From an archaeon (GTDB lineage: Archaea > Asgardarchaeota > Hermodarchaeia > Hermodarchaeales > Hermodarchaeaceae): a stretch of DNA of 40,716 nucleotides. The stretch spans positions 1-40,716 of the forward strand of contig JABXGS010000174.1 in NCBI GenBank assembly GCA_016550425.1, given 5' to 3'. Within the stretch, counting starts at the first letter, position 1; every line of letters starts with the position of its first letter. The notes beneath the pieces were generated by a model. That model was not told the DNA's origin. It ran no database searches and saw only the letters and a program-made list of their open reading frames with translations. Positions 24,316 to 32,671 of this stretch are shown here, in pieces. The translations under genes were made by a program, and so were the position numbers.

Positions 24316-25527
24316 TTAGCTAACCTTATCGGTACGACGCTGGTGAACAACTGTCACCAGTACCGCAGCAAGAACCCCAAGAAGTGCCATTAGGAAGAAT
24401 CCAGCTACCCATGTGCCAAACAGAAAGGCACTAACTGTGATGATGGGAATTCCAAATGCGCCGAGACCAAAGCGACTGAAGAAACTCCACCCGAACACCT
24501 GACCCCGACTTTCTGGATTTGATAGGCTAGCGATCATCGTATTCGTTGCGGCTTGTGCAGCAAAGTAGGAGAAGCCGAATAAAAGCACAGAAAAGATCAG
24601 CAAGGCGTCATTCCAGATGGTGAGAGTGTATGGAACTGATAAGAGTACTAAAGATCCAGTTGTAACTAATGTCATGCTTGCTAGAACTCGCCGCCAACCA
24701 AAGTGATCAGTGAGTCGCCCGCCAATTTCTTGCCCAAAAATTCCTCCAACGTACACGAGGGTTCCAATGAAGCCTGCGATTACTAGCAGAGTCCCTAATT
24801 CTAAGGTAATGTATACAGGAAGAGCAGTTACGGTTCCGCGATACAGCATCCCTCTTGCAACGAGAATTATGGAAACGATGAACATCATTGCCGGAGTTAC
24901 AAGGCTAAAGAAGTTGCCACTTTCTCCTGTGTTTGAATTGGAAGCACTTCGCATTTCAGCTGTTTGAACGGACACACGTAGAATTATGAAGGCTATTATA
25001 ATGCCAACAGCGGCTAGAAAGAGAAAGATGATTGGCCAAAAAATCGTGCTCAAAATAATTGCAGAAATGAGGGGTGCCATCATTTGACCAATACTTCCAC
25101 CGATGCCATGACGACCTAAGGCCTTCCCACGGTCCGTTACGAAGGTATTAGAAACCCAAGTTGTTCCAGCAGGATGATACAAACCAGCTCCAAACGCGTA
25201 AGTCATGAAGAGGAATGCGATAATACCGATACCAAAGGGCCACAAAAAGAAGAGGGCAACTCCTGAAAATACTGAAAGCAACAAACCTAAGACAATCACC
25301 TTTCGAGGACCAATTCGATCACAAAGAACCCCAGCAGGAAGAGCACCAAACCCAAAAACAAAATAAGCCGGGGTATTGAGAAGCAAGACAACGAGCCATT
25401 CAGTACCTGGAGGTGTGGGAGCAACCAACAAGAGCTTTGTAGTAATATAGGGAAGAGCGAGCATTAACAGGTGAACCAAACCGTGCGAAGCGCCAGTGAT
25501 TAATAAGGTTGTATTCCTTTGATTCAC
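24316..25527 (-). CDS. MFS transporter
   Basis: About 403 residues with twelve membrane helices and MFS loop motifs: GVLCDRIGPRKV after helix 2 (the motif-A position) and GRLTDHFGWRRVLA after helix 8. YHPAGTTWVSNTFVTDRGKALGRHG is the helix 4-5 region. Three start candidates cluster here: TTG 25542, GTG 25539 and GTG 25527. I chose 25527 because GGTGG lies eight bases upstream. It precedes the ABC ATPase gene on the same strand with a 63-base gap. Substrate unknown; fosmidomycin-resistance-like and sugar-type permeases share this pattern. Confidence 0.85.
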   Translation of the reverse strand: MNQRNTTLLITGASHGLVHLLMLALPYITTKLLLVAPTPPGTEWLVVLLLNTPAYFVFGFGALPAGVLCDRIGPRKVIVLGLLLSVFSGVALFFLWPFGIGIIAFLFMTYAFGAGLYHPAGTTWVSNTFVTDRGKALGRHGIGGSIGQMMAPLISAIILSTIFWPIIFLFLAAVGIIIAFIILRVSVQTAEMRSASNSNTGESGNFFSLVTPAMMFIVSIILVARGMLYRGTVTALPVYITLELGTLLVIAGFIGTLVYVGGIFGQEIGGRLTDHFGWRRVLASMTLVTTGSLVLLSVPYTLTIWNDALLIFSVLLFGFSYFAAQAATNTMIASLSNPESRGQVFGWSFFSRFGLGAFGIPIITVSAFLFGTWVAGFFLMALLGVLAAVLVTVVHQRRTDKVS

Positions 25528-25674
25528 TATCTTAGCCACCAAATACTCGCATTCAAATTGAGGGGCTATTACACTATCCCTTTAAGATTTTTTCACAGCC
25601 CAAGAACTTTTCAACCAAATACTGTAACACCTTTTCCAATAGGATAGAAAGACATTAAATCATTAAGCGATTGG

Positions 25675-25684
25675 TTACCGGTAA
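25675..25684 (+). promoter_or_regulatory. TTACCGGTAA palindrome before the second MFS gene
   Basis: A perfect ten-base palindrome, 16 bases before the ATG at 25701 and near the transcription start expected from the ATTAAATCATTAAG stretch at 25655-25668. Possible operator; chance occurrence cannot be excluded. Confidence 0.3.
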
Positions 25685-25700
25685 AATTTGGGGCTATACC

Positions 25701-27095
25701 ATGGAAACCACAAACAAATCTCCCCCTACAAAACCATGGCAGGGGCGTGATAGGTTGACTTATGGCATCCTGTTCATTCTCGGCATTGTAATCGCGGCAG
25801 CCAGTGCTCTATTACCCCCGATGACCGGAGTCCTTGTTACCGCTTTGGGCGTTCCTTCAGATGACTGGATTGCCCTCATCGTGACCATCTTTCTACTCAT
25901 CTCCGGTTTCACTGCCATCCCCTGGGCTTATATGGCGGACCGTTCAGCCCGGCGAAATCTTCTCATTATTAGCACCTTCTTCTGGGTGTTTTGGTTTATC
26001 CCCCTCCTTCTTCCATTCATCACATATTGGCAGCTGCTACTCTTTTACAGTCTTGCCGCCATTGGTGTAGGTGCCGCAGGTCCTCTCTCACTCTCGATGA
26101 CCATTGATTGTGTCCCTGCACACTATCGGTCCACGACCATTGGAATCCTAGGGACTGCAGCCGGCGCAGGATATGGACTTGGATATATCATCTCAGGGCT
26201 ATTAGTAGAGACTTTTGGTTGGCAAACGCCTTTTCTCGCTATTACAGTCTTCGGAGTTACTACCGGCTTGCTCTTATTCCTGACCCGTGAACCCCCACGA
26301 GCACAACACGAAGAATGCCTAGTCGACTTGTTAGACACTGACACTGTTTATTCTTATACACTGAATCGTAAAGACCTGCAACTCATGTGGCGAAAAGGAA
26401 CGAACATATGGTTACTCATAGTAGGAATTATCGCTATTATTCCCACTGCTGCTTTTGGAGCTTGGGCGGTTCGGTGGCTCAATGTTGACCATAGTCTCAG
26501 TATCTTCGTCGCTACCTTATTCATGACCATCGCCCTCGCAAGCCAAATCATTGGAACCGCCGTCTTTGGCAGACTAGGTGATCGGTTTTTCAGACGGAAT
26601 CGACGAGGACGAGCTTACCTGATTCTTCTATGCTGTCTAGTAGCAGGTCCCATTCTCATCACTGCAAGTCTTTATCCGTTCACTGTTGCCCCTAGCTCAA
26701 CTATATTAGACCTCTTTCTAAATCCGGCAACTTTCATCTTTTTCTGTCTCATCTTCATAGGAACCCTCTTTGATGCAGGAATCACCCCATTAATCTATGT
26801 GAGTGCTGGCGATGTCAACCCGCCAGAAATCCGAAGCACCGCTCTATCTCTAAATATGCTAGCTCACGTGATTGGCGTTGCGCTAGGCACTCAGCTAGTC
26901 CCCACCATCGCCGTCACACTTTTTGGCGGTTTTTATTCAATGGCGTTTGCTATCATCTGTTTGTTCTTCTTTGTAGGTGCAGCTGCAACATTCCCCATTA
27001 TTTGGAATATTCGCAAGGACATCAGTACCACCGAAAATCAAACCCGGCAAAGATTTGAAGATCAAACTAAAAAAGAAGCAGAGATGGAAACCTAA
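25701..27095 (+). CDS. MFS transporter, spinster-like
   Basis: About 464 residues from the ATG at 25701. A TTG at 25671 lies ten codons upstream, inside a palindrome. Twelve helices are present, with the motif-A-like loop YMADRSARRNLLI after helix 2, a helix 4-5 segment (LSLSMTIDCVPAHYRSTTIGILGTAAGAGYGLGYII) and GRLGDRFFRRNRRGRAY after helix 8. The general pattern (large helix 4/5 region with P-H-R-S-T) recalls spinster-type lipid/sugar transporters and hexuronate permeases; that is a resemblance only. Followed 73 bases later by the FabH-like gene on the same strand, so they may be co-transcribed. Confidence 0.82.
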   Translation: METTNKSPPTKPWQGRDRLTYGILFILGIVIAAASALLPPMTGVLVTALGVPSDDWIALIVTIFLLISGFTAIPWAYMADRSARRNLLIISTFFWVFWFIPLLLPFITYWQLLLFYSLAAIGVGAAGPLSLSMTIDCVPAHYRSTTIGILGTAAGAGYGLGYIISGLLVETFGWQTPFLAITVFGVTTGLLLFLTREPPRAQHEECLVDLLDTDTVYSYTLNRKDLQLMWRKGTNIWLLIVGIIAIIPTAAFGAWAVRWLNVDHSLSIFVATLFMTIALASQIIGTAVFGRLGDRFFRRNRRGRAYLILLCCLVAGPILITASLYPFTVAPSSTILDLFLNPATFIFFCLIFIGTLFDAGITPLIYVSAGDVNPPEIRSTALSLNMLAHVIGVALGTQLVPTIAVTLFGGFYSMAFAIICLFFFVGAAATFPIIWNIRKDISTTENQTRQRFEDQTKKEAEMET

Positions 27096-27167
27096 TCAGG
27101 TTTTTAACCTCAAGCGTGCCCTAGGCATTCATCAACCTTAAACGCTTCTAACTTATGGTGATGGACC

Positions 27168-28190
27168 TTGACAAATTCTCCGGTTAAGATGGGACTTGTT
27201 AGCACAGGAGTATATCTACCTAAACACCTGCACACTGCAGCCTATATCGAGGAACAAACCGGAATTCCTGAAGATATTTTAAAAACTAAATTCGGGCTCA
27301 AGAGTAAAACTGTCGGTGGTCCTGAAGATGGACCAGTCACCATGGGAACCCGAGCAGCGAAAACAGCCCTAAAAAAAGCCAAAGATATCACAGCAACAGA
27401 TATCGATGTAATCCTGTGGACAGGAGAGACATTTATTGAACGGCCAATGCAAGTAGCAGGCGTTAAACTCTCCCATAAAATCCACGCTACAAACGCGTGG
27501 GCTTTGGACCTAAATGCCCGCTGTGCCACCTTGATGAGTGGCATTCGTCTCGCTAAAGCGCTAATGACAACTGAGCCAGAGATTCACACGATTCTCCTTG
27601 CTAGCGGATACCAAAATTGTGATCTAATCAATTATCAGAATGAACGTAGCCGCTTCATGTTTAGCTTAGCAGCTAGCGGAGTAGCCGCTATTCTTCAACG
27701 AGATTATCCTCAAAATCAAGTATTAGAAACGGCAATTATAACTGATGGAGCTTTCGCTGATGATGTCTATTGTCCTGCGGGAGGAACAGAAATTCCCATC
27801 AGCTGTGAAGCCATTGAACAAGGTCTTCAATACCTTGATGTTCCAGACCCTGCTAGTATGAAAGAACGCCTGGATAAACTATCCATGCAAAACTTCATTA
27901 GTGTCGTCAAAGAAGCGACAGAACGGAGTGGCTACGCCATCAAAGACATCGATTACCTTGCCTTATTGCATATGAAACGCTCCGCTTTCATTTACGTACT
28001 AAATGAATTGGGGTTGACCATGAATCAAACGACCTACTTTGAAGAATGGGGGCATATGGGGCAAAATGACGCAATCGTTTCCATTGAGGAAGGACTGAAG
28101 GTAGGAAAAATCAAGAAGGGAGATTTAGTCTGTATGGCTGCTGCGGGAATTGGCTATACGTGGTCTTCGACCTGTATCAAATGGGGTTAA
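27168..28190 (+). CDS. FabH-like 3-oxoacyl-ACP synthase III family enzyme (thiolase fold)
   Basis: 340 residues, typical KAS III length. The N-terminus MGLVSTGVYLPKHLHTA is the family start. The active-site cysteine is C119 in DLNARCATLMSGIRLA, and H268 in LALLHMKRS fits the catalytic histidine. The usual third residue, Asn in GNTS, is replaced by His in GHMGQNDA (H296), a variant seen in divergent KAS III-like and HMG-CoA-synthase-like groups. It probably catalyses a Claisen-type condensation or acyl transfer; substrates unknown. The TTG start at 27168 has GGTGAT five bases upstream; an ATG at 27189 would delete part of the first strand region. Convergent with the GH5 gene. Confidence 0.83.
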   Translation: MTNSPVKMGLVSTGVYLPKHLHTAAYIEEQTGIPEDILKTKFGLKSKTVGGPEDGPVTMGTRAAKTALKKAKDITATDIDVILWTGETFIERPMQVAGVKLSHKIHATNAWALDLNARCATLMSGIRLAKALMTTEPEIHTILLASGYQNCDLINYQNERSRFMFSLAASGVAAILQRDYPQNQVLETAIITDGAFADDVYCPAGGTEIPISCEAIEQGLQYLDVPDPASMKERLDKLSMQNFISVVKEATERSGYAIKDIDYLALLHMKRSAFIYVLNELGLTMNQTTYFEEWGHMGQNDAIVSIEEGLKVGKIKKGDLVCMAAAGIGYTWSSTCIKWG

Positions 28191-28238
28191 TGGCACACCG
28201 TTAAGCAATTTAGACAATTTTAGACCAGCTCGCAGATT

Positions 28239-30152
28239 CTAGACTGATCGGATTTTTATTTTGTGAATTCCGGAAGTAGGAACTTGAAACGCGAGTAATT
28301 GGGGGTTTTGGGTTTCTTCCAAATCAAGATCTGGAGGCTCAATTCGAAAACCGTGAGGATAATGAATTTGTGGAAGAAACAGAATCGAAGGCGCATCAAG
28401 GCTAGGATCGGCTTCAAATGTGAATTCAAACACCTTCGTCTTCGCTGAGAAACTCATGATTAACGGGGTTCCAGCGACGGCAACAAAGTGGGGGCGACAG
28501 AATCCTTCAATAGCCCGTTCACCACTGTTGATGTCTTCAGGATTTGTTTGCTGGGAGAGACTGAAAATAGAGAAGTCCTCTTGATTCCATTGGTCACCCC
28601 AAGTATTGTCATTGTCCGCTGTGTAGTTCCAAAGCATGGAATGAAGAAGATTTGCATCCATGGCATTATAATACATGGTCAGTGCCTTGCTGTGTTTCCG
28701 CCATGCTTTCTTTGGTTTGATTTTCCAATAACGAAACCCCTCGCGATCATTTAGGTCAAAACATACACCAAATTCCCCGATAATCGTAGGTATCCCACCG
28801 CATGATTCTTGGGAACATGCCTTGATTTTTGCAAGTTGCCGGGTGTACATCTTCTGCACATTCTTCGTCCCCAACACAAGCTTGCTCCGTGTTGTGTCAT
28901 AGCTTAACCATCCCCGAAATCGCCTTAACCCCATCATAAGCTCATCATACCAATGGCTGCTATTTACACTATTGGGAGGTGGTTCGCGAAGAAACGCTTC
29001 CCCTCGCATGCCAGTTTCCGGTGGTGGTTCAACTCCAACTAAACTTTTAGGACACACTTCACGAATCGTATTTGTGAACCGTTGGATAAACGGAGATAGA
29101 AACTGGTGCAAAAAATCCACTTGTGAACCATTCACTTCTCGAAAATGATTATTTTGAAGAATCACCGGCTCTCCCGTCTCATCAACATCCCAGACCTTAT
29201 GCTGCCGCCAGATATCCGAATACCCCTCCAGCCAGCAACTAACGCCCTTGGGATTCAATACGTCGCGACGAATTTCTCGCACTGCAAACCGTTTAATGAG
29301 ACTATAAGGAATTTCTCGTGGAAATCCAGCGGCAAGAGCCATCGCATCAAAGGGGGTGACACCATAAAATAGCTCACGAGAAATGATTTTCGACACCCCG
29401 TCCACCCGTTGCCCAATCCATCCTGGACTAGGTTCATTCATGGCTTCAAATCCAATCACATAGGGATTGTCATGAACATGGTGGGCTACCTGCTTGAGGG
29501 CATTCAGAAAGTGTTCCTGCAAATACTCCTGTACCGGAACACCTTCAACCTTACAGAAGGGAGCAAACACACTCCCACCAAAGAATAGTGTGAACATCGT
29601 ACAAGTTGCGAAGCGGGCATAGTTTTGCAGCCACGACATCGGAGGATAAGAATCGGGATTCTCAGGATCATAGCGATGTTGCATCACAAATGCCGCATCT
29701 GATTGATCGAATTTTGTGACATCAAGCCCAACCTTTTCAAAGGTCCAGATTGGAGCGCCATCACCGCCAGAAGCACGACTCCATAAATCTTGATGGGGAT
29801 CGATGAAGGTGTAAAGTTGATGTTCAGCTGCCACCTTGAGAACTTCTTCAACGAACTCCAGATACTCTTTATCATATTGTCTAGGACCACTGTGTTCAAT
29901 GGCTTCCCAGGTGACAAGAAAGCGGAGGGCATTAAAGCCCCAATGACGAATTCGATGAAAGTGCCTATCAGCTTCCTTGAGAGGAAAAGGTCGACCAACA
30001 AAAGACACATCATAGTCGGTGAAATCTGTTTCATGATGAGTTGCTCCGTTGGGAGTAAAAGGCACCTTGGAGCTCCCACCAAGATTGACACCACGGAGTA
30101 ACACCTTCCGACCAGCATCATCGACCAGCCACTCATCCTCAATGGTGAGCAA
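28239..30152 (-). CDS. Glycoside hydrolase family 5 enzyme, endoglycosylceramidase/sterylglucosidase-like, cytoplasmic
   Basis: About 637 residues from the TTG at 30152, chosen because GGAGGT sits six bases upstream; a TTG at 30170 overlaps that site. The GH5 TIM barrel shows RGVNLGG, IDPHQDLWSRASGGDGAP, the acid/base glutamate in FEAMNEPSPGW (E240) and the nucleophile in TIIGEFG (E460). A C-terminal beta-sandwich follows. The DPHQDxWSRxSGGDGAP block and the length match the group that includes fungal glucosylceramidase/sterylglucosidase homologs (GH5_12-like). No signal peptide is present, so it likely acts inside the cell on a glycolipid or steryl/terpenoid glycoside. It shares a 107-base divergent promoter region with the DinB-like gene. 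Confidence 0.85.
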   Translation of the reverse strand: MLTIEDEWLVDDAGRKVLLRGVNLGGSSKVPFTPNGATHHETDFTDYDVSFVGRPFPLKEADRHFHRIRHWGFNALRFLVTWEAIEHSGPRQYDKEYLEFVEEVLKVAAEHQLYTFIDPHQDLWSRASGGDGAPIWTFEKVGLDVTKFDQSDAAFVMQHRYDPENPDSYPPMSWLQNYARFATCTMFTLFFGGSVFAPFCKVEGVPVQEYLQEHFLNALKQVAHHVHDNPYVIGFEAMNEPSPGWIGQRVDGVSKIISRELFYGVTPFDAMALAAGFPREIPYSLIKRFAVREIRRDVLNPKGVSCWLEGYSDIWRQHKVWDVDETGEPVILQNNHFREVNGSQVDFLHQFLSPFIQRFTNTIREVCPKSLVGVEPPPETGMRGEAFLREPPPNSVNSSHWYDELMMGLRRFRGWLSYDTTRSKLVLGTKNVQKMYTRQLAKIKACSQESCGGIPTIIGEFGVCFDLNDREGFRYWKIKPKKAWRKHSKALTMYYNAMDANLLHSMLWNYTADNDNTWGDQWNQEDFSIFSLSQQTNPEDINSGERAIEGFCRPHFVAVAGTPLIMSFSAKTKVFEFTFEADPSLDAPSILFLPQIHYPHGFRIEPPDLDLEETQNPQLLAFQVPTSGIHKIKIRSV

Positions 30153-30201
30153 CGAAGAACCTCCATCCAATGTGGATAACTAAAGCAAAGTATGCATAAG
30201 T

Positions 30202-30217
30202 CTATTTTATGTATAAC
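30202..30217. promoter_or_regulatory. Bidirectional TATA-like region between the GH5 and DinB-like genes
   Basis: The AT-rich run CTATTTTATGTATAAC can serve both directions. ATAAAATA on the minus strand is about 54 bases before the TTG at 30152, and the plus-strand TATA is about 48 bases before the ATG at 30260. Both give leaders of roughly 20-30 bases, consistent with the Shine-Dalgarno sites used. Confidence 0.35.
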
Positions 30218-30259
30218 TTACAAGAATGCTAATTCCATAAGAACTGAGGCTGAACACTC

Positions 30260-30745
30260 ATGACGGATTGGATAAGACAAGCATTTGGAGATGCTCTGTA
30301 TGGAAAAAATGCCCACTACGATGTGCTCAAAGCGCTGCAGGGAATCACCGCAGAAGACGCAAAAAAACAGCCTATCAAAAATGAACGATCGATTTGGGAT
30401 CACCTCTACCATATTGTGTTTTGGCACGAAATAACGTGGAAAGCCATCGAAGGCAAAGAATTGGATTGGAAAGCAATCGAAGGCACTGACTGGTTACCCA
30501 AAGGCGCCAAACTCACCGAGAACGCCTGGAAACAACTTGTTGAGAACTTTTCCGACCATCTTAACAAACTCAAAGAAATCGCTGAAAAAGCTGATTTTGA
30601 CCGCCTTATCAAAGGTTTTGGAAACACACCCCTTGGACGGGGAATTATTATCGAATTCCAGCACAACGCATATCACATCGGACAAATTATCCTGTTACGA
30701 AAAATCTTGGGAATCTGGCCACCACCCGAGGAGAAAGAAAAATAG
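30260..30745 (+). CDS. DinB/YfiT-like four-helix metal-binding protein
   Basis: 161 residues. The DinB-fold metal-site histidines are in SIWDHLYHIVFWHEITW (H48 or H51) and QHNAYHIGQIILLRK near the C-terminus (H135, H139), and a helical bundle is predicted throughout. Family members bind a divalent metal and include thiol-dependent S-transferases; many are uncharacterised. WKAIEGKELDWKAIEGTDW contains an internal short duplication (WKAIEG twice). Ends 83 bases before the beta-lactamase-fold gene on the same strand. Confidence 0.85.
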   Translation: MTDWIRQAFGDALYGKNAHYDVLKALQGITAEDAKKQPIKNERSIWDHLYHIVFWHEITWKAIEGKELDWKAIEGTDWLPKGAKLTENAWKQLVENFSDHLNKLKEIAEKADFDRLIKGFGNTPLGRGIIIEFQHNAYHIGQIILLRKILGIWPPPEEKEK

Positions 30746-30828
30746 AAAGGCTCATTTTCGAAGACAAACGATTTCGTATTCAGTTACGGGGATGAACCAC
30801 CACGAACGATAACGAGCGATATAGTCCA

Positions 30829-32628
30829 GTGATCAAACGACTCCGACGTCGAATGAAAAATTATGTGGAAAAAGGACCTACTCCCGGAGCCACGATGTCT
30901 GTGGTCACGAGTGCTGGTCCCATCTGGACCGAGGGGTTTGGGCATCAGAACCTAGCAAGGTCAGGTTTAGTGGACACCCAGACGATCTTTCAAATCGGGT
31001 CCACTACCAAGTTATTCACTGGACTCTCGTTCATGTTAGCAGTTCAGGATGGTGTAGTCACCCTTGATGACAAGGTAACTGACCACTGGTCCGAATTCAA
31101 GATAAATTCAAGACACGGTCCGAAAGAACACGAGAAAATCACCTTCAGACACCTTCTATCTCATCGGGCTGGTCTCCCAAGAGAGCCCCGGATTGGAGGA
31201 AACTTCGGTAATGAGGAGCCCTACACCTTCGAGGAAGCAGTTGAATCTATCAAGGAGTGCTGGATGATTGCTCCTGTCAACGATCGCTACTATTACTCAA
31301 ACATTGGAATGGACATTGTGGCATACTCCCTTCAATGTGCAACTGGCATGACTTACCCGAGGTGGACAAAGAAGAAACTGGGTGAACCACTAGGAATGAC
31401 AACGCTCCGATATGGAAGCAGCGAGGCTCTCAAAGAAGGCAACGTCGCCATAGGAACAGAAACTGGTAGACATGAATGCGAGTTTGGTGCCTCTGAGGAT
31501 TATGGGTGTGGAGATGTCTGGATTGGCCAGGACGACCTTGCAAAGGTCCTGGTCCTTGTCTTGAACGAAGGTAAATACAATGGAAACACAGTCCTCAGAA
31601 AGGACCTGTTTGGTCAGATGATACGTCCACATTTTACCAAGGATAAGGGATTCAACTATGGGCTAGGTGTTGACATTTATGGGGGTTTCACTCCACGAAT
31701 TTTAGGACATGGCGGCGGCTCCATTGGTTATGGAAGTACCTTCTACTGGATACCTGACTATGATTTCGGAGTGGCTGTCCAGACCAATCGAGAAGATTAC
31801 ACCGGTGAAAAGAAGAACCCACATGAGTTAGGAAACCAAGCAAGAGAACAGCTTCTCAGAACACATGGCGTCACACTCACTCGAAAACAACCAAAGGAGT
31901 TCCTTAAAGAAGAAGTGGAAGCGCCCATAATAGAAGATAAGTCCAAATTTGCAGGTTTTTACGCAGGTCTATGGAATAATGTCGTTCTCGTCACCTACAA
32001 AGATAAACGGCTCTATTGGCATGATCAATATGAACTCACACCAGAGGGAAATGGATTCATTCTTCCTTCTGGGAACGCCGTACGATTCAATTTCAAATCA
32101 AAGAAATCCCAGCGCCCGGAAAGTGTTACATATGTTGGAGCCAGGTATCCTATAGCCGAGCTTAATATGACACGTGTGACCCCTATTGAACCAACCCCAA
32201 ATACCCAACCAATAGATTCTGAACAGGCTGAAAAGCTAACAGGGATTTACAAAGCCACTTACTATGGAATTGAACCAACCTTCAATCTTGCGAAGGTCGA
32301 TAAGGGACAACTCTACGTCCAAACACTCTATGGGATGCGACCTGCCTACCCTCATGAGTCAATCGAAGGACTATGGTTCCTTCCCAAGGGAGAGACAGTT
32401 ACCTTCGATGGCAAAGAAGAACTTTGGGTAGAGAACTGCCGCGGAGTCAAATGGGATGACCCAGTAACTGAACTCAAAATGCTAGTTGAAACTAATCCCA
32501 AACACAGATTGCTACAGAAGTGGGTGCTCAACCAAATTGCATCGCATCTTAAGACGCTAGACCGAAAGAATGAGGCAAAAGAAGTCAGAACAATCAAAAG
32601 AGAACTCTATGGAAAGAAGAAAGGGTGA
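30829..32628 (+). CDS. Serine beta-lactamase/penicillin-binding-fold hydrolase (S12 type) with C-terminal beta domain
   Basis: 599 residues. The catalytic SxxK is S58-T-T-K61, the YxN-type motif is YYYSNIGMD, and the third motif appears as GHGGGSIGYGST. The core (to about residue 350) is followed by two beta-rich repeats (FAGFYAGLWNNV..., LTGIYKATYYGI...) like the DUF3471-type tail of many S12 enzymes. The family includes esterases, D-aminopeptidases and beta-lactamases. With no signal peptide this copy is probably a cytoplasmic esterase or peptidase. The GTG at 30829 is the outermost start; an ATG at 30853 is an alternative and neither has a clear Shine-Dalgarno motif. Convergent with the acyl-CoA synthetase gene. 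Confidence 0.85.
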   Translation: MIKRLRRRMKNYVEKGPTPGATMSVVTSAGPIWTEGFGHQNLARSGLVDTQTIFQIGSTTKLFTGLSFMLAVQDGVVTLDDKVTDHWSEFKINSRHGPKEHEKITFRHLLSHRAGLPREPRIGGNFGNEEPYTFEEAVESIKECWMIAPVNDRYYYSNIGMDIVAYSLQCATGMTYPRWTKKKLGEPLGMTTLRYGSSEALKEGNVAIGTETGRHECEFGASEDYGCGDVWIGQDDLAKVLVLVLNEGKYNGNTVLRKDLFGQMIRPHFTKDKGFNYGLGVDIYGGFTPRILGHGGGSIGYGSTFYWIPDYDFGVAVQTNREDYTGEKKNPHELGNQAREQLLRTHGVTLTRKQPKEFLKEEVEAPIIEDKSKFAGFYAGLWNNVVLVTYKDKRLYWHDQYELTPEGNGFILPSGNAVRFNFKSKKSQRPESVTYVGARYPIAELNMTRVTPIEPTPNTQPIDSEQAEKLTGIYKATYYGIEPTFNLAKVDKGQLYVQTLYGMRPAYPHESIEGLWFLPKGETVTFDGKEELWVENCRGVKWDDPVTELKMLVETNPKHRLLQKWVLNQIASHLKTLDRKNEAKEVRTIKRELYGKKKG

Positions 32629-32671
32629 ACACCATCAATTCACCGCGCATTGTTCCACCTGCTCCACAATT

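Noticed and set aside
30537..30812. Plus-strand frame of 91 codons overlapping the DinB-like gene end
   Set aside because: It is out of frame with the DinB-like gene, has no Shine-Dalgarno site, and its translation does not resemble a protein family.
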